Origin: Nocardia vinacea NBRC 16497
GTDB taxonomy: Bacteria; Actinomycetota; Actinomycetes; Mycobacteriales; Mycobacteriaceae
Assembly (NCBI RefSeq): GCF_000308835.1
Contig: NZ_BAGN01000115.1
Span: 1 to 64,000, forward strand
DNA length: 64,000 bases
Direction: 5' to 3'
In this document: piece after piece, positions 24,421 through 33,227 of the stretch
Layout of the letters: every line of letters begins with the position of its first letter
How positions within the stretch are numbered: the first letter of the stretch is position 1
Notes under the pieces: generated by a model
Told to the model about the DNA's origin: nothing
The model's input: only the letters and a program-made list of their open reading frames with translations
Database searches by the model: none
Translations under genes and position numbers: made by a program

Positions 24421-27258
24421 CTCCAGCGCCGTCGCTGCCTGCGGCGCATCGCCGGACGCCGTGGCAATTGCGTGCCGAGTTGCGGCCAGCCGTGCGAGCG
24501 CGGCCTCGGTGAAGACCGACAACCCGAGGTCGGGGTTGTATCCGTGAATTTCCTTGACGTCGAGATCGGCCAGGAAATACAGGATCTCGGTCGAGATCAC
24601 CTGACCCGGTACCAGCACCGGGAAGCCGGGCGGGTAGGGGACGACGAAGGTGGTGGACACCAGGTTCTTCCCCTTGGCGATCCGTCGCCCGGCGTCGCCG
24701 AGCAGGATGTGTTCGCGGTCGGACTCCTCATACCCGGCGTAGAAGGCCGATCGCATATCGCCGAACGAGCGGGCGCCGTCGGGACGAAACACGCTGTCGA
24801 ACTCGCTGAAGTCGGGCAGCGCCGGCAGATCCTTCGTCATCTCGTCGACCCGGCGCTGTTGCAGGGCGCGATCGGCCTTACCGGCCGCGCGCCGGCTGCG
24901 CTCGAAATCGGTAGCCACCCGACGCAGCACGTCGAGCAGGTAGTGCACGCTCGACCAGGTGACGCCGATCGTGAAGATCAACAGCACACTGTTGATCGAG
25001 GTCTTATTGATCTGGATACCGAACCGGTCCATCAGGACCTTCTCGCGGAACTCGAATCCGTTCATGCCGGTCTTGCCGATGAACAGGGTGACCCGAGTCG
25101 GGTCGAGCACGAACTGATCGGCCCGCCACGCCTCGTTCCACTCCGCCAAGCCACCCTGTCTGACTTGTCGGTACGAGCTGACTTCGGAGAGCCGGAACTC
25201 CTCGGGCACCAGGTCGTCCTCGTCGAGGATGCGGAACCACTTGCCGATCAGCCGGTCCTTGCGGACGCGGTGACGGAAGACCAGTGCCATGTCGTAGACG
25301 TGCCGGACCAGCTGGAAGCCCTCGATGTCGACCTGCCGACGCGCCAAGTCCAAGGACGCCAGGAGTTGCTGGTTCGGCGACGTCGAGGTGTGGGTCAAAA
25401 ACGCCTCACCGAACGCTTCGCGGGTGAGAGCTTTGAAATCCTCGTCGCGGATATGGATCATCGACGCCTGCCGAAGCGCCGACAACGACTTGTGAGTGGA
25501 ATGCGTCGCATACACGCGTACCCGCGCGCGCTCGGGGTCGGGAAGTAGCCGCTGGTTGCCCCACTCGGCGCGGTCGACTCCCTGCATCGACGCACGCCAC
25601 ACGCGGTACTTCTCGGCGTACCCGGGCGAGGACAACATCGCTTCGAGCTGCTGGGCGGCGACCATCGCGGTCCGCTGCCGGGCCCACGGCACCGCGGTGG
25701 CGAACGCGTACCACGCCTCGTCCCACAGGAAGCAGATGTCCGGCTTGATCGCCAGGACCTCCTCCATTACGCGCCGGGGGTTGTAGACGATGCCGTCGAA
25801 AGTGCAGTTGGTGAGCAGCAGCATGCGCACGCGGTCCAGTTGTCCGGCCGCTTCGAGGTCCAGCAGGGCCTTCTTGATCGTGTGCAGGGACACGGCACCA
25901 TAGATCGCGAACGGCTCGAGCGGGTAGGCGTCCAGGTACATCGGGTACGCCCCGGCGAGCACCAGGCCATAGTGGTGCGACTTATGGCAATTGCGGTCGA
26001 TCAGAACGATGTCGCCCGGCCGGGTCAGGGCCTGCACAACAATCTTGTTCGCGGTGGATGTTCCGTTGGTGACGAAGTACGTCTGATCGGCACACCATGT
26101 CTTCGCGGCTTTGTCCATCGCCGCCCTGATCGTGCCGTGTGGGTCCAGCAGTGAGTCCAGTCCGCCGGAGGTGGAGGACGTCTCGGCCATGAAAATGTTG
26201 CGGCCGTAGAATTCGCCCATGTCGTGCAGCGATTTGGAGTTGAAAATGCTGGCGCCGCGCGCGACGGGAAGGGCGTGGAATTGGCCGACCGGCGCGGCCG
26301 CATAGGCGCGCAGGGCGTCGAAAAACGGTGTGGCGAACCGGCTCCGGAAGCCGGCGAGCACCGTGCTGTACAGGTCGGTGACATCGTTGAGCCGATAGAA
26401 CGTGCGGTCGTAGACGTTCGGCTCGTCTTCGGTCTCCGCGGCGATCGATTCGTCGGTGAGTAGGTACAGATCGATATGAGGCCGCAGCTGCCTGATCCAC
26501 TCGCCACATTCGACCCAGTTCTGCGTGCGGTCGGTCACGACCACGTCGTCGTTGACGCCGAGCAATGTGGTCATCAACGGCACCCGGTCGTGTGAACGAA
26601 GCGGCAGGTCATGCCGGATGACCGCAGCCTGAATCTCGCCGTTCAACGCGACGGCGGTGATGGCGTCCTCGATGCTCGACACGACAAGCAGCTCGAACTG
26701 CACATTGTCCGACGGATCGCGCAGCGCGCGCAGGCTCTCCGCGAGGCTTTCGGGAGCCTCGGGCGGAGAATCGTCGCCGAGTAGGACGGTGAAGAACTGC
26801 TGCTGTTTGGCCCGCGCCACGAGTTCCTGATCGGCCATCGGCGCGGACGTGTCGAACACAGCTGTACCGTCGCCGTACTCGGAGAGCAGGCGAACGGCCA
26901 GTGACACCTCCTCGGTGAGCCGCACCGTTGCAAGATCGGCGAGATATCCGCGAAATACCGCCAGTCTCGCCGCGCCTGGGTACAGCCAGTACCGCTCGTA
27001 GGCGCCGAGCCGATCGAGCAGGCGCCGCACCCGGGCGGCTTCGTGGGTGGTGTCCAGCCCGGCACGGTTGACATCGGCGAGCCGACGGCACGCGTCGTCG
27101 AGCAGATTCCATGTGTCGATTCGCGAGTACGACGGGTTCGCTACCGCCGCCAGCGCGGAGACACTGAGCCCTTTCGGGCGCTCGCCGTTTCGGTGCATGT
27201 CGTCAGTTTTCGCCGCTCGATCGGTGGGCGAAGTGATTTGTCGAACACGAACGGTCAC
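24385..27258 (-). CDS. PLP-dependent Orn/Lys/Arg-type amino-acid decarboxylase
   Basis: 957 aa, about the length of the large actinobacterial decarboxylase Rv2531c. The N-terminal third is receiver/wing-like. The PLP fold begins near residue 350: FVTNGTSTANKIVVQALTRP, DRNCHKSHHYGLVLAG, PDICFLWDEAWYAFATAVPW (the Asp that contacts PLP), and YATHSTHKSLSALRQASM, whose Lys forms the Schiff base. It removes CO2 from a basic amino acid, giving a polyamine precursor and consuming a proton. Substrate not certain. GTG 27258 or ATG 27198 could start. The last residues come from a repeat of the antitoxin gene. Confidence 0.9.
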   Translation of the reverse strand: MTVRVRQITSPTDRAAKTDDMHRNGERPKGLSVSALAAVANPSYSRIDTWNLLDDACRRLADVNRAGLDTTHEAARVRRLLDRLGAYERYWLYPGAARLAVFRGYLADLATVRLTEEVSLAVRLLSEYGDGTAVFDTSAPMADQELVARAKQQQFFTVLLGDDSPPEAPESLAESLRALRDPSDNVQFELLVVSSIEDAITAVALNGEIQAAVIRHDLPLRSHDRVPLMTTLLGVNDDVVVTDRTQNWVECGEWIRQLRPHIDLYLLTDESIAAETEDEPNVYDRTFYRLNDVTDLYSTVLAGFRSRFATPFFDALRAYAAAPVGQFHALPVARGASIFNSKSLHDMGEFYGRNIFMAETSSTSGGLDSLLDPHGTIRAAMDKAAKTWCADQTYFVTNGTSTANKIVVQALTRPGDIVLIDRNCHKSHHYGLVLAGAYPMYLDAYPLEPFAIYGAVSLHTIKKALLDLEAAGQLDRVRMLLLTNCTFDGIVYNPRRVMEEVLAIKPDICFLWDEAWYAFATAVPWARQRTAMVAAQQLEAMLSSPGYAEKYRVWRASMQGVDRAEWGNQRLLPDPERARVRVYATHSTHKSLSALRQASMIHIRDEDFKALTREAFGEAFLTHTSTSPNQQLLASLDLARRQVDIEGFQLVRHVYDMALVFRHRVRKDRLIGKWFRILDEDDLVPEEFRLSEVSSYRQVRQGGLAEWNEAWRADQFVLDPTRVTLFIGKTGMNGFEFREKVLMDRFGIQINKTSINSVLLIFTIGVTWSSVHYLLDVLRRVATDFERSRRAAGKADRALQQRRVDEMTKDLPALPDFSEFDSVFRPDGARSFGDMRSAFYAGYEESDREHILLGDAGRRIAKGKNLVSTTFVVPYPPGFPVLVPGQVISTEILYFLADLDVKEIHGYNPDLGLSVFTEAALARLAATRHAIATASGDAPQAATALESARALDRMQSR

Positions 27259-27365
27259 GCTGGGACATTTATCCCTGCAAATATTGTGCTCCGCCGATGA
27301 TCAAATTCCTAGCCGGCGCTCGAGATGCCGTGGCGTCGGCCTCGATGGTGCTCTGTGAGACGCGG

Positions 27366-28886
27366 TCAGTGCGGCGATACGGGACCGGGGAACGGACCGG
27401 AGATCGGTGTCAGCGAATCGGTTGCCGGACCCTCGAGCAGCGTGCCGTCGGCGGCGAACCGGGAGCCGTGCAGCGGGCAATCCCACGATTGCTCCGCATC
27501 GTTCCAGCACACGATGCCGCCCAGATGCGGGCAGACCGCGGATACCTCGGTGGTGGCGCCGTCGACGGTGCATACGGCGGTCGGTCGCAGCCCGTGGCGT
27601 TCGACGCGGCCGCTGCCCTCGGCAGGCGCTGCACCGAGGCCGGTGCCGAGCATGCGCAGCCAGCCGAAGGAAAGTTGTTGGGCCACAGAGCTATTGGCGA
27701 ATACGGCGGCAGGTATCGACTTCAGCTCGCTCGGCCGCCAGCTGGCGAAGGTATCGGCCCACCGCGGTGGTTTCCCATTGACCCGGCCGACGAGCGCCAA
27801 GGCCGCGGCGATGCCGTTGGTCAAGCCCCATTTGGCGTAGCCGGTGGCCAGCAGGATGTGATTCTGCCCGGGCAGCAGCGGACCGACGTAGGGCAGTTCG
27901 TCGACGGGGTGGTAATCCTGCGCGGACCAGCTCTGCAGCGGTTCGGCGGTGGGGAAATACCGCTGTGTCCAAGCGGTCAACTCATCGACCCGGCGGCTGG
28001 CCGCATTCGTGCGCCCGACCACGTGGCCGTTACCGCCGACCAGCAGCAGGTCCGTGCCATCGGGTCCCGGCGTATACCGCAGCGAGCGCGTGGGCTCGCC
28101 CGCGCTGATGAACATTTCGTGCGGGATCGGCTCGGCGACCCGGAAGGCGCTCAGATAGGAGCGCTCGGCGGTGAGCCGGGCGAAGAAGCCGCCGCGATCG
28201 AGTATCGGTGTGCCGGTGGCCAGGATGATCGTGCGCGCGACCAGATCACCGTGCTCGGTTTCGATGATCAACCCGTCGTGCTCGCCGCTGTGCACGCCCT
28301 TGGCTCGGGTGGATTCGAAGATGGGCGCGCCGCGCGATTCGATATCGGCGGCCAAACTGGCAAGCAGTGTCATCGGGTCGAGTTGTGCCTGGTCATCGAG
28401 CCGGACCGCACCGTGCGCCGGGAACGGCACATCCAGCTCCTCGACGAGCGTCGTGGCCAGCCCGGCGGCCCGAGTCGCCTCGTATTCCGTTCGCACAGCG
28501 GACATTTCGGCCTTGGACTGAGCGTAGGTGAGTGCTGGGACGCGCTGGACGGGCACCGAATGCTCCGCGCAGTAGTGCAATAGCCACTGCTGCCCTTCGC
28601 GATTGGCCTCGACATAGTCGGTCACCGCCCGATCGCCGTGGCGACCGCGGATCCGCTGCGCTCGAATCCCCTGCAGCAGACTGACCTTCGCGGTACTGGC
28701 ACCGGTGGTGCCCGCCCCGACTCGCTTACTCTCCAGCACCGCCACGTCGCCCCCGCTCTCGGCCAGCAGCAGGGCGGTCACCAGGCCGGTGAGCCCAGCG
28801 CCGATTACAACGGTGTCGAAGCGCAGACCCGGCGTGAGCCGCAGTCGCGCCGGCACCTCGGCATCGTTCAACCACAGGGACCTCAT
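27366..28886 (-). CDS. FAD-dependent oxidoreductase with C-terminal Rieske domain
   Basis: 506 aa from ATG 28886. The N-terminal FAD fold is FDTVVIGAGLTGLVTALLLA with the DAO-type continuation VAVLESKRVGAGTTGASTAK. YAKWGLTNGIAAALALVGRV is the usual end of the FAD domain. A Rieske [2Fe-2S] domain closes the protein: VCPHLGGIVCW (Cys-x-His) and WDCPLHGSRFAADG (Cys-x2-His). Fusions of this kind (YuxH/PuuB-like plus Rieske) are widespread in actinobacteria, substrate unknown. Single gene, converging on nothing obvious; the decarboxylase lies downstream on the same strand. Confidence 0.92.
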   Translation of the reverse strand: MRSLWLNDAEVPARLRLTPGLRFDTVVIGAGLTGLVTALLLAESGGDVAVLESKRVGAGTTGASTAKVSLLQGIRAQRIRGRHGDRAVTDYVEANREGQQWLLHYCAEHSVPVQRVPALTYAQSKAEMSAVRTEYEATRAAGLATTLVEELDVPFPAHGAVRLDDQAQLDPMTLLASLAADIESRGAPIFESTRAKGVHSGEHDGLIIETEHGDLVARTIILATGTPILDRGGFFARLTAERSYLSAFRVAEPIPHEMFISAGEPTRSLRYTPGPDGTDLLLVGGNGHVVGRTNAASRRVDELTAWTQRYFPTAEPLQSWSAQDYHPVDELPYVGPLLPGQNHILLATGYAKWGLTNGIAAALALVGRVNGKPPRWADTFASWRPSELKSIPAAVFANSSVAQQLSFGWLRMLGTGLGAAPAEGSGRVERHGLRPTAVCTVDGATTEVSAVCPHLGGIVCWNDAEQSWDCPLHGSRFAADGTLLEGPATDSLTPISGPFPGPVSPH

Positions 28887-28973
28887 GCTCCGGCGATAAC
28901 CGCTGCCACACCGCCGAAACATCCCGATATGCGGCAAGAATTTCCGGAATCCACGATGAAAACGCGGAGTTCG

Positions 28974-28998
28974 GATTCATCGGGCAGATCCCGGGTAT
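28974..28998 (+). promoter_or_regulatory. Candidate SigF-type promoter of the CsbD gene
   Basis: GATT (28974-28977), 15 nt, GGGTAT (28993-28998), fitting the actinobacterial SigF/SigB form GTTT-N15-17-GGGTAT with one mismatch. It stands 46 bp before the CsbD GTG. A near-identical promoter faces the other way at 29760-29784. Confidence 0.5.
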
Positions 28999-29044
28999 GC
29001 GGCGAATGTCCACCTGAAAAACCGATAATTCGGAGGTAGATATC

Positions 29045-29290
29045 GTGTCCGAGCACAAGAGTGGTCCCCGCGAAGGTGTCGAAGGCGTCGTCGAGGATGC
29101 CAAGGGCAAGATCAAGGAGGCCGCCGGCGCAGTCTTCGGAAACGACAACCTGCGGGACGAAGGCAAGGCCCAGCAGGATAAGGCGGAATCACAGCGTGCA
29201 GCAGCCAGCAAGGAGGCGGCCGCCGAGAAGGAGCGTGCCGAAGCCAAGCTCGACGAACAGCGCCAGCGCGCTTACCAGCAGGGGCAGTGA
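29045..29290 (+). CDS. CsbD-family stress protein
   Basis: 81 aa, GTG start after CGGAGGTAGATATC. The conserved core is EGVEGVVEDAKGKIKEAAGA, then VFGNDNLRDEGKAQQDKAES, followed by a highly charged helical tail of Ala/Glu/Lys/Arg. CsbD proteins are small hydrophilic proteins of the general stress (SigB) response; their exact role is unknown. The promoter candidate and nearby sigF module fit that picture. Confidence 0.9.
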   Translation: MSEHKSGPREGVEGVVEDAKGKIKEAAGAVFGNDNLRDEGKAQQDKAESQRAAASKEAAAEKERAEAKLDEQRQRAYQQGQ

Positions 29291-29314
29291 TTATCGATAA
29301 TCGCTGCATATGAC

Positions 29315-29357
29315 AAGTGATGGGTTGCCGGGCAATATGCCCGGCAACCCATCACTT
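29315..29357. terminator. Bidirectional terminator
   Basis: Perfect 20-bp inverted repeat (29315-29334 and 29338-29357) with a 3-nt loop, between the convergent CsbD and lipoprotein genes. The plus strand reads ACTTT at the end. Confidence 0.88.
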
Positions 29358-29369
29358 TCGGCACCTGGA

Positions 29370-29702
29370 TTACTTCGGCACCAGGATGCCGGTCAGGTCG
29401 GCTTTGCGGATAGGGGTGTCCGGATTGGCCTGTGCCCGGCACATCAATTCGATTGCGCCGATCGAGGCGTCGATGGTCTGATCATTGGTCGCCGGTGCAT
29501 TGCCGTTACGTTCCTGCTCGAGGAATTTGGTCACCGTGACGCGCTGTTTATCCTTGTCCTGCGCGACGAATTCGCTACAGGGCGTGTCACCGCCCTTGTT
29601 CACCGCCTTCTCGGCCGCCTCGCAGCCGCTCGCCAAGACCACCAGCGCGGCCGCGGCGCCCACCGCGGCGATGCGACCTCGGCAGGTTCCGGTGTTTCTC
29701 AT
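29370..29702 (-). CDS. Small lipoprotein, HdeA-like
   Basis: 110 aa from ATG 29702. Signal sequence MRNTGTCRGRIAAVGAAAAL, then lipobox LASGC. The mature part has TPCSEFVAQDKDKQRVTVTK and AIELMCRAQANPDTPIRKAD, i.e. a Cys pair bracketing two helices, as in actinobacterial lipoproteins grouped with acid-stress chaperone HdeA. Function inferred only. The frame is open upstream to 30215, but that part is the shadow of the DUF6328 gene. A SigF-type promoter candidate precedes it. Confidence 0.75.
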   Translation of the reverse strand: MRNTGTCRGRIAAVGAAAALVVLASGCEAAEKAVNKGGDTPCSEFVAQDKDKQRVTVTKFLEQERNGNAPATNDQTIDASIGAIELMCRAQANPDTPIRKADLTGILVPK

Positions 29703-29759
29703 GATTGGATCGCTCCTCCTCGAAACGATGCCGCCGATCGCATCGGCGTCGTCATCCGC

Positions 29760-29784
29760 ATACCCGCGCGTCGAACACCGAATC
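29760..29784 (-). promoter_or_regulatory. Candidate SigF-type promoter of the lipoprotein gene
   Basis: Minus strand: GATT (29784-29781), 15 nt, GGGTAT (29765-29760), 57 bp before the ATG at 29702. The elements share GATTC and GGGTATGCGG with the CsbD promoter. Confidence 0.5.
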
Positions 29785-29870
29785 AGCGGCGCTCCGATCA
29801 ACGATCGCGGGGTGTATGCGGGCCTGGCGCGGGTACGCCGCCAATACGGAGCGCGAACCCAGGAGCAGCC

Positions 29871-30404
29871 ATGGCGGCAACATCGAAAGGCGATGACCCA
29901 GCCGTGACCATCGATGATCAGGAATGGGATCGCAACGCCAGGCACGAGACCGAAACCCAACGGCTGGACCGCAATTGGTCCAATCTGGTGCAGGAACTGC
30001 GCGTCGTGCAGACCGGTGTGCAGTTCTTGATCAGCGCGCTGCTGATCCTCCCGTTCCAGGCCGGATTCACCACCTTGTCGCAGCTGATGCGCCTGCTGTA
30101 TCTGGGTACCGTCTCCGCGGCGATGGGTGCGACAGTGTTCCTGGTCGCGCCGGTGTCGTGGCATCGGATCCTGTTCCGGCGCCATCGGTTGGGCAGTGTC
30201 GTGGCCGCCGCCCATCGCTGCGCGATGGCAGGGATCTTGCTGCTCGGCCTCGCCCTGACCGGTGCTACCACTCTGGTGATGGCTACCGTCGCCGGGACCA
30301 TCGCCGGTGCGGTGGCGGGTGTGGTGGTCGCGCTGTTGTTCGCGGCGGCCTGGGTGGTGGCGCCGTGGCGCTGGCGCGACGGCCGTGATGGTTCCGATAG
30401 TTGA
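29871..30404 (+). CDS. DUF6328-like integral membrane protein
   Basis: 177 aa from ATG 29871 after CAGGAG. The cytoplasmic start (QEWDRNARHETETQRLDRNW) precedes four transmembrane helices: LVQELRVVQTGVQFLISALL, LMRLLYLGTVSAAMGATVFL, a third at about residues 117-137 (AGILLLGLALTGATTLVMAT) and a fourth at 139-162. The ETQRLDRNW...LQELRV-QTG pattern is typical of the DUF6328 group in actinobacteria. Function unknown. Sits next to stress genes but has its own unit. Confidence 0.75.
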   Translation: MAATSKGDDPAVTIDDQEWDRNARHETETQRLDRNWSNLVQELRVVQTGVQFLISALLILPFQAGFTTLSQLMRLLYLGTVSAAMGATVFLVAPVSWHRILFRRHRLGSVVAAAHRCAMAGILLLGLALTGATTLVMATVAGTIAGAVAGVVVALLFAAAWVVAPWRWRDGRDGSDS

Positions 30405-30627
30405 ATCGGACCGAGCCGACGTGCCAGACTAGGACGAGGTTGAGAACTACAGCCGACCCTGGGTCCGACGTGGCGACAGACTACGCAGGACTCGGCCGAC
30501 GGGAGCGCGTAGCGACACCTGACCCAGCGTGGCGACAACCAGTGCGTCCTACCTACCGCCGATATCGCCGCCCTCCCGCCGATCCGATCCTGCCGTGCAG
30601 GACCGGAATCCCCTCTGGGAGGTTTAC

Positions 30628-31026
30628 ATGTCTGCTGTTCTTCAGCACCGTTCAAACGGGCAGCACCCGGCCGGTGAACGACCACGCAACCGGTTCTGGG
30701 CGCAACGCGTCGATCGCCGTAAGCAGTGTGTGGTGGTGCGTGCCGAAGGCGAACTCGATGCGGCCGCACTCCCGGAGTTCCGCGCGATGCTCGAACGCGC
30801 CGTCACGACCCGGTGCCATGCGGTTGTCCTCGATCTGCGCGCCACCAAATTCCTGAGTATTCGGGTGGCGGCCACCATCGGAGCGATCACCCAGCGGGCC
30901 GCGCACGGCGGCCCCGACGTGCGCATCGTCGCGGGGCGCCGGGAGATCGAGCGGGTGCTCGCCATTACCGGGGTACGCGCCGTGTGCTGTGATTTCCCGA
31001 CCATGCGGGCCGCGCTCGACACATAA
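30628..31026 (+). CDS. STAS-domain anti-sigma factor antagonist-like protein, phospho-site lost
   Basis: 132 aa from ATG 30628, preceded by GGGAGG. STAS features: CVVVRAEGELDAAALPEFRA, LERAVTTRCHAVVLDLRATK, then FLSIRVAATIGAITQRAA. In classical antagonists (SpoIIAA/RsbV) the loop reads F-[LI]-D-S-S-G-L; here it is F-L-S-I-R-V-A, so the phosphorylatable Ser is Ile. Located about 860 bp before the RsbW-sigF pair, it probably binds an anti-sigma factor, but control by Ser phosphorylation seems impossible. It is preceded by a 223-bp gap with no clear promoter. Confidence 0.82.
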   Translation: MSAVLQHRSNGQHPAGERPRNRFWAQRVDRRKQCVVVRAEGELDAAALPEFRAMLERAVTTRCHAVVLDLRATKFLSIRVAATIGAITQRAAHGGPDVRIVAGRREIERVLAITGVRAVCCDFPTMRAALDT

Positions 31027-31070
31027 TGAGGCCTTAAGTCCCTGGTCGGGCCGATATCCCGGCACCGAGC

Positions 31071-31778
31071 ATGATCGCGCCCCATACTTGCGCTGTGACG
31101 GAGAGTGGATCGGTTTCACCCGAGCAGGCACAGGTGTTGGGTCGGGTCATCGGCATGGGTAAGGCGCAGAACGTCGGCACGTTCAACTTCTGGTTTGCCG
31201 ATCAGCGGTGGGAGTGGTCCGACGAGGTCGCGATGTTGCATGGATACGAGCCCGGGACCGTGACGCCGACCAACGAACTGTTGTTATCGCATAAGCACCC
31301 CGAGGATCGTGCGCAGGTCGCCGACACCCTGGCCAACTCCATCGAAAACGCGCAGCCGTTCTCCAGCCGGCATCGGATCATCGATACGACCGGTCGTGTG
31401 CACCATGTGATCGTCGTGGCCGATCAGATGCTCGACGAGTCGGAAACGGTGATCGGGACGTCGGGGTACTACATCGATGTCACCGACGCGCTCGAGGAGC
31501 GCCAGCAGGAGACCCTGGACGACGCGCTGCCCGAACTGTATGCGGCGCGCGCGGTGATCGAGCAGGCGAAGGGCGCGTTGATGCTGGTCTACGGCATCAA
31601 TGCCGAACAAGCGTTCCGGGTGCTGAGCTGGCGATCGCAGGAGACCAATATCAAACTGCGGGCACTGGCCGCCCGGTTGATCGCCGATCTCGGCGCGCTG
31701 ACCGATTCGATGGCCGAAATGCGCACACAGTTCGACCATCTGCTGTTGACTGCGCATGAACGGATCGAGGCCGACTGA
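31071..31778 (+). CDS. PAS-ANTAR domain protein
   Basis: 235 aa from ATG 31071 (GTG 31095 possible). The PAS fold covers about residues 35-140: FNFWFADQRWEWSDEVAMLH, GYEPGTVTPTNELLLSHKHP and TGRVHHVIVVADQM. The C-terminal ANTAR domain (about 150-212) shows AARAVIEQAKGALMLVYGIN, AEQAFRVLSWRSQETNIKLR and ALAARLIADL, with the conserved Ala and aromatic positions of RNA-binding ANTAR proteins. ANTAR proteins act as antiterminators on paired hairpins. The PAS domain would sense a signal. Encoded between STAS and anti-sigma genes. Confidence 0.9.
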   Translation: MIAPHTCAVTESGSVSPEQAQVLGRVIGMGKAQNVGTFNFWFADQRWEWSDEVAMLHGYEPGTVTPTNELLLSHKHPEDRAQVADTLANSIENAQPFSSRHRIIDTTGRVHHVIVVADQMLDESETVIGTSGYYIDVTDALEERQQETLDDALPELYAARAVIEQAKGALMLVYGINAEQAFRVLSWRSQETNIKLRALAARLIADLGALTDSMAEMRTQFDHLLLTAHERIEAD

Positions 31779-31801
31779 GTCGAATCCACACCGGTTGCGA
31801 T

Positions 31802-31826
31802 GTTTCGATGGTGGCCGGCCGGGTAA
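31802..31826 (+). promoter_or_regulatory. Candidate SigF autoregulatory promoter
   Basis: GTTT (31802-31805), 15 nt, GGGTAA (31821-31826), 61 bp before the anti-sigma gene. Position and sequence match the autoregulated usfX-sigF promoter type in mycobacteria (GTTT-N15-17-GGGTAT). Confidence 0.7.
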
Positions 31827-31887
31827 GTCGCGAATGGCCCCCGACTCGAAGGCACGTTCCGGTCGGCTCGGAGGAAAAGAGGTGGTG

Positions 31888-32325
31888 ATGGGCATGGGGG
31901 AGTGGAGTTCCCAGTCCGCGGCGGAGAAGACGACGACGATCGGGGTTCGTATCCCCGCCGAGTTGGAGCAGCTGACGATGCTGCGCGCGCTCGCCGAAAC
32001 CGTCGCGCTCATCGCGGATTTCGCGATCGATGAAGTGGTCGATATCCGGCTCGCGCTCGACGAGGTGGCCACCTCGTTGATTCTGGAAGCGACACCGGGC
32101 TCTACCTTGGAATGTGATTTCACCTACAACGATCACGAGATGTTCGTGCGCGTGGCCGCGGTCGCGGTGTCGGAGAAAGTGGTTGGCCAGGCCGGATTCG
32201 GCTGGCATATCGTCCGCACGCTGACGCAGTCGATCTCGGCGGCGCAGGAGCCGTTCGACAGCGTGGTCTCCGGATATCCGACCGTTGTCGACTTCAGCTG
32301 GGCGCGGAGTGGTGATGGCGGCTGA
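31888..32325 (+). CDS. RsbW/UsfX-like anti-sigma factor (HATPase kinase)
   Basis: 145 aa from ATG 31888 (GTG 31885 adjacent), preceded by GGAAAAGAGG. The N-box is VVDIRLALDEVATSLILEAT and the following strands EMFVRVAAVAVSE and GQAGFGWHIVRTLTQSISAA give the GHKL ATP site, though the G1 box is weak. Such proteins bind the sigma factor encoded next to them and release it when an antagonist binds. The stop overlaps the sigma gene by 11 bp. The STAS protein at 30628 is the likely antagonist candidate. Confidence 0.87.
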   Translation: MGMGEWSSQSAAEKTTTIGVRIPAELEQLTMLRALAETVALIADFAIDEVVDIRLALDEVATSLILEATPGSTLECDFTYNDHEMFVRVAAVAVSEKVVGQAGFGWHIVRTLTQSISAAQEPFDSVVSGYPTVVDFSWARSGDGG

Positions 32326-33100
32326 TTCGAGAGCGCACCGCGACAGTTACGACAATATCGAGCCGCTCTTCGAAAAAATCGCCGCCATCGACCCGGCCGA
32401 TCACCGTCGAGAACTGTTGCGCGAGGAGCTGATCGGCCGGTGCCTGCCGCTGGCCGAACATATTGCGCGCAAATTCTCCGGGCGTGGCGAGAACTTCGAC
32501 GATCTGCTACAGGTGGCCCGATTGGGTCTGGTGCAGGCCGTCGACCGCTTCGATGTGTCGCGCGGTTCCTCGTTCCTGTCGTTCGCGGTGCCGACGATCA
32601 TGGGCGAAGTGCGCAGGCATTTCCGGGACAACACGTGGGCGGTGCGGGTGCCCCGGCGCACCAAGGAGATCCAGCTCAGCATCGGTCCGACCATCGAGGC
32701 GCTATCGCAGCGGCTGGGCCGGTTGCCGAAGGCGCGCGAGATCGCCGCGGAGCTGGATGTTGATCTGGTCGAGGTCACCCAGGCGCTCATCGCGGGCAAT
32801 GCCTATCAGTCGAGTTCGATCGACGCGGTGGCCGGCGACGACATCGAGAACGCGCCGCAACCGCTACTGGACAGTCTCGGTGAAGATGAGCCCAGCTACC
32901 AGTATGTGGAGGACTATCTGGCGGTCCGGCCGCTGATCGAGGAGCTGCCCGACCGGGAACGCGAGGTGCTGGTCATGCGTTTTTTCGAGTCCATGACCCA
33001 GTCCCAGATCGCCGAACAGCTCGGGGTTTCGCAGATGCATGTCTCCCGCATACTGTCCAGAACGCTCGGCCAGTTGCGCGACGCCGCGCTACGCGACTGA
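32315..33100 (+). CDS. sigF: SigF/SigB-family RNA polymerase sigma factor
   Basis: 261 aa from ATG 32315. Region 2: LPLAEHIARKFSGRGENFDD, LLQVARLGLVQAVDRFDVSR and FLSFAVPTIMGEVRRHFRDN with WAVRVPRR. Region 3: IEALSQRLGRLPKAREIAAE. Region 4: ELPDREREVLVMRFFESMTQ, then SQIAEQLGVSQMHVSRILSR. This is the group 3 sigma family for general stress (SigF in mycobacteria, SigB in Bacillus). It overlaps its anti-sigma gene and probably drives the GTTT/GATT-type promoters found here. Confidence 0.93.
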   Translation: MAADSRAHRDSYDNIEPLFEKIAAIDPADHRRELLREELIGRCLPLAEHIARKFSGRGENFDDLLQVARLGLVQAVDRFDVSRGSSFLSFAVPTIMGEVRRHFRDNTWAVRVPRRTKEIQLSIGPTIEALSQRLGRLPKAREIAAELDVDLVEVTQALIAGNAYQSSSIDAVAGDDIENAPQPLLDSLGEDEPSYQYVEDYLAVRPLIEELPDREREVLVMRFFESMTQSQIAEQLGVSQMHVSRILSRTLGQLRDAALRD

Positions 33101-33155
33101 TCCACCGGGGGGAATACATTGTCGCGCAATGCGTTTCGTAGTGATCGGATCCACT

Positions 33156-33181
33156 GTTTGTCCGGTGTTGCACGCGGGTAC
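33156..33181 (+). promoter_or_regulatory. Candidate SigF-type promoter
   Basis: GTTT (33156-33159), 16 nt, GGGTAC (33176-33181), 46 bp before the gene at 33228. Confidence 0.6.
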
Positions 33182-33227
33182 GCGAAGAGGAACCGGACTA
33201 TTGATGCCGACGCGCAAGGAGGTCGTC

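Noticed and set aside
29703..30215. Minus-strand extension of the small lipoprotein gene
   Set aside because: It is antisense to the DUF6328 gene, and the signal peptide with lipobox starts at 29702.
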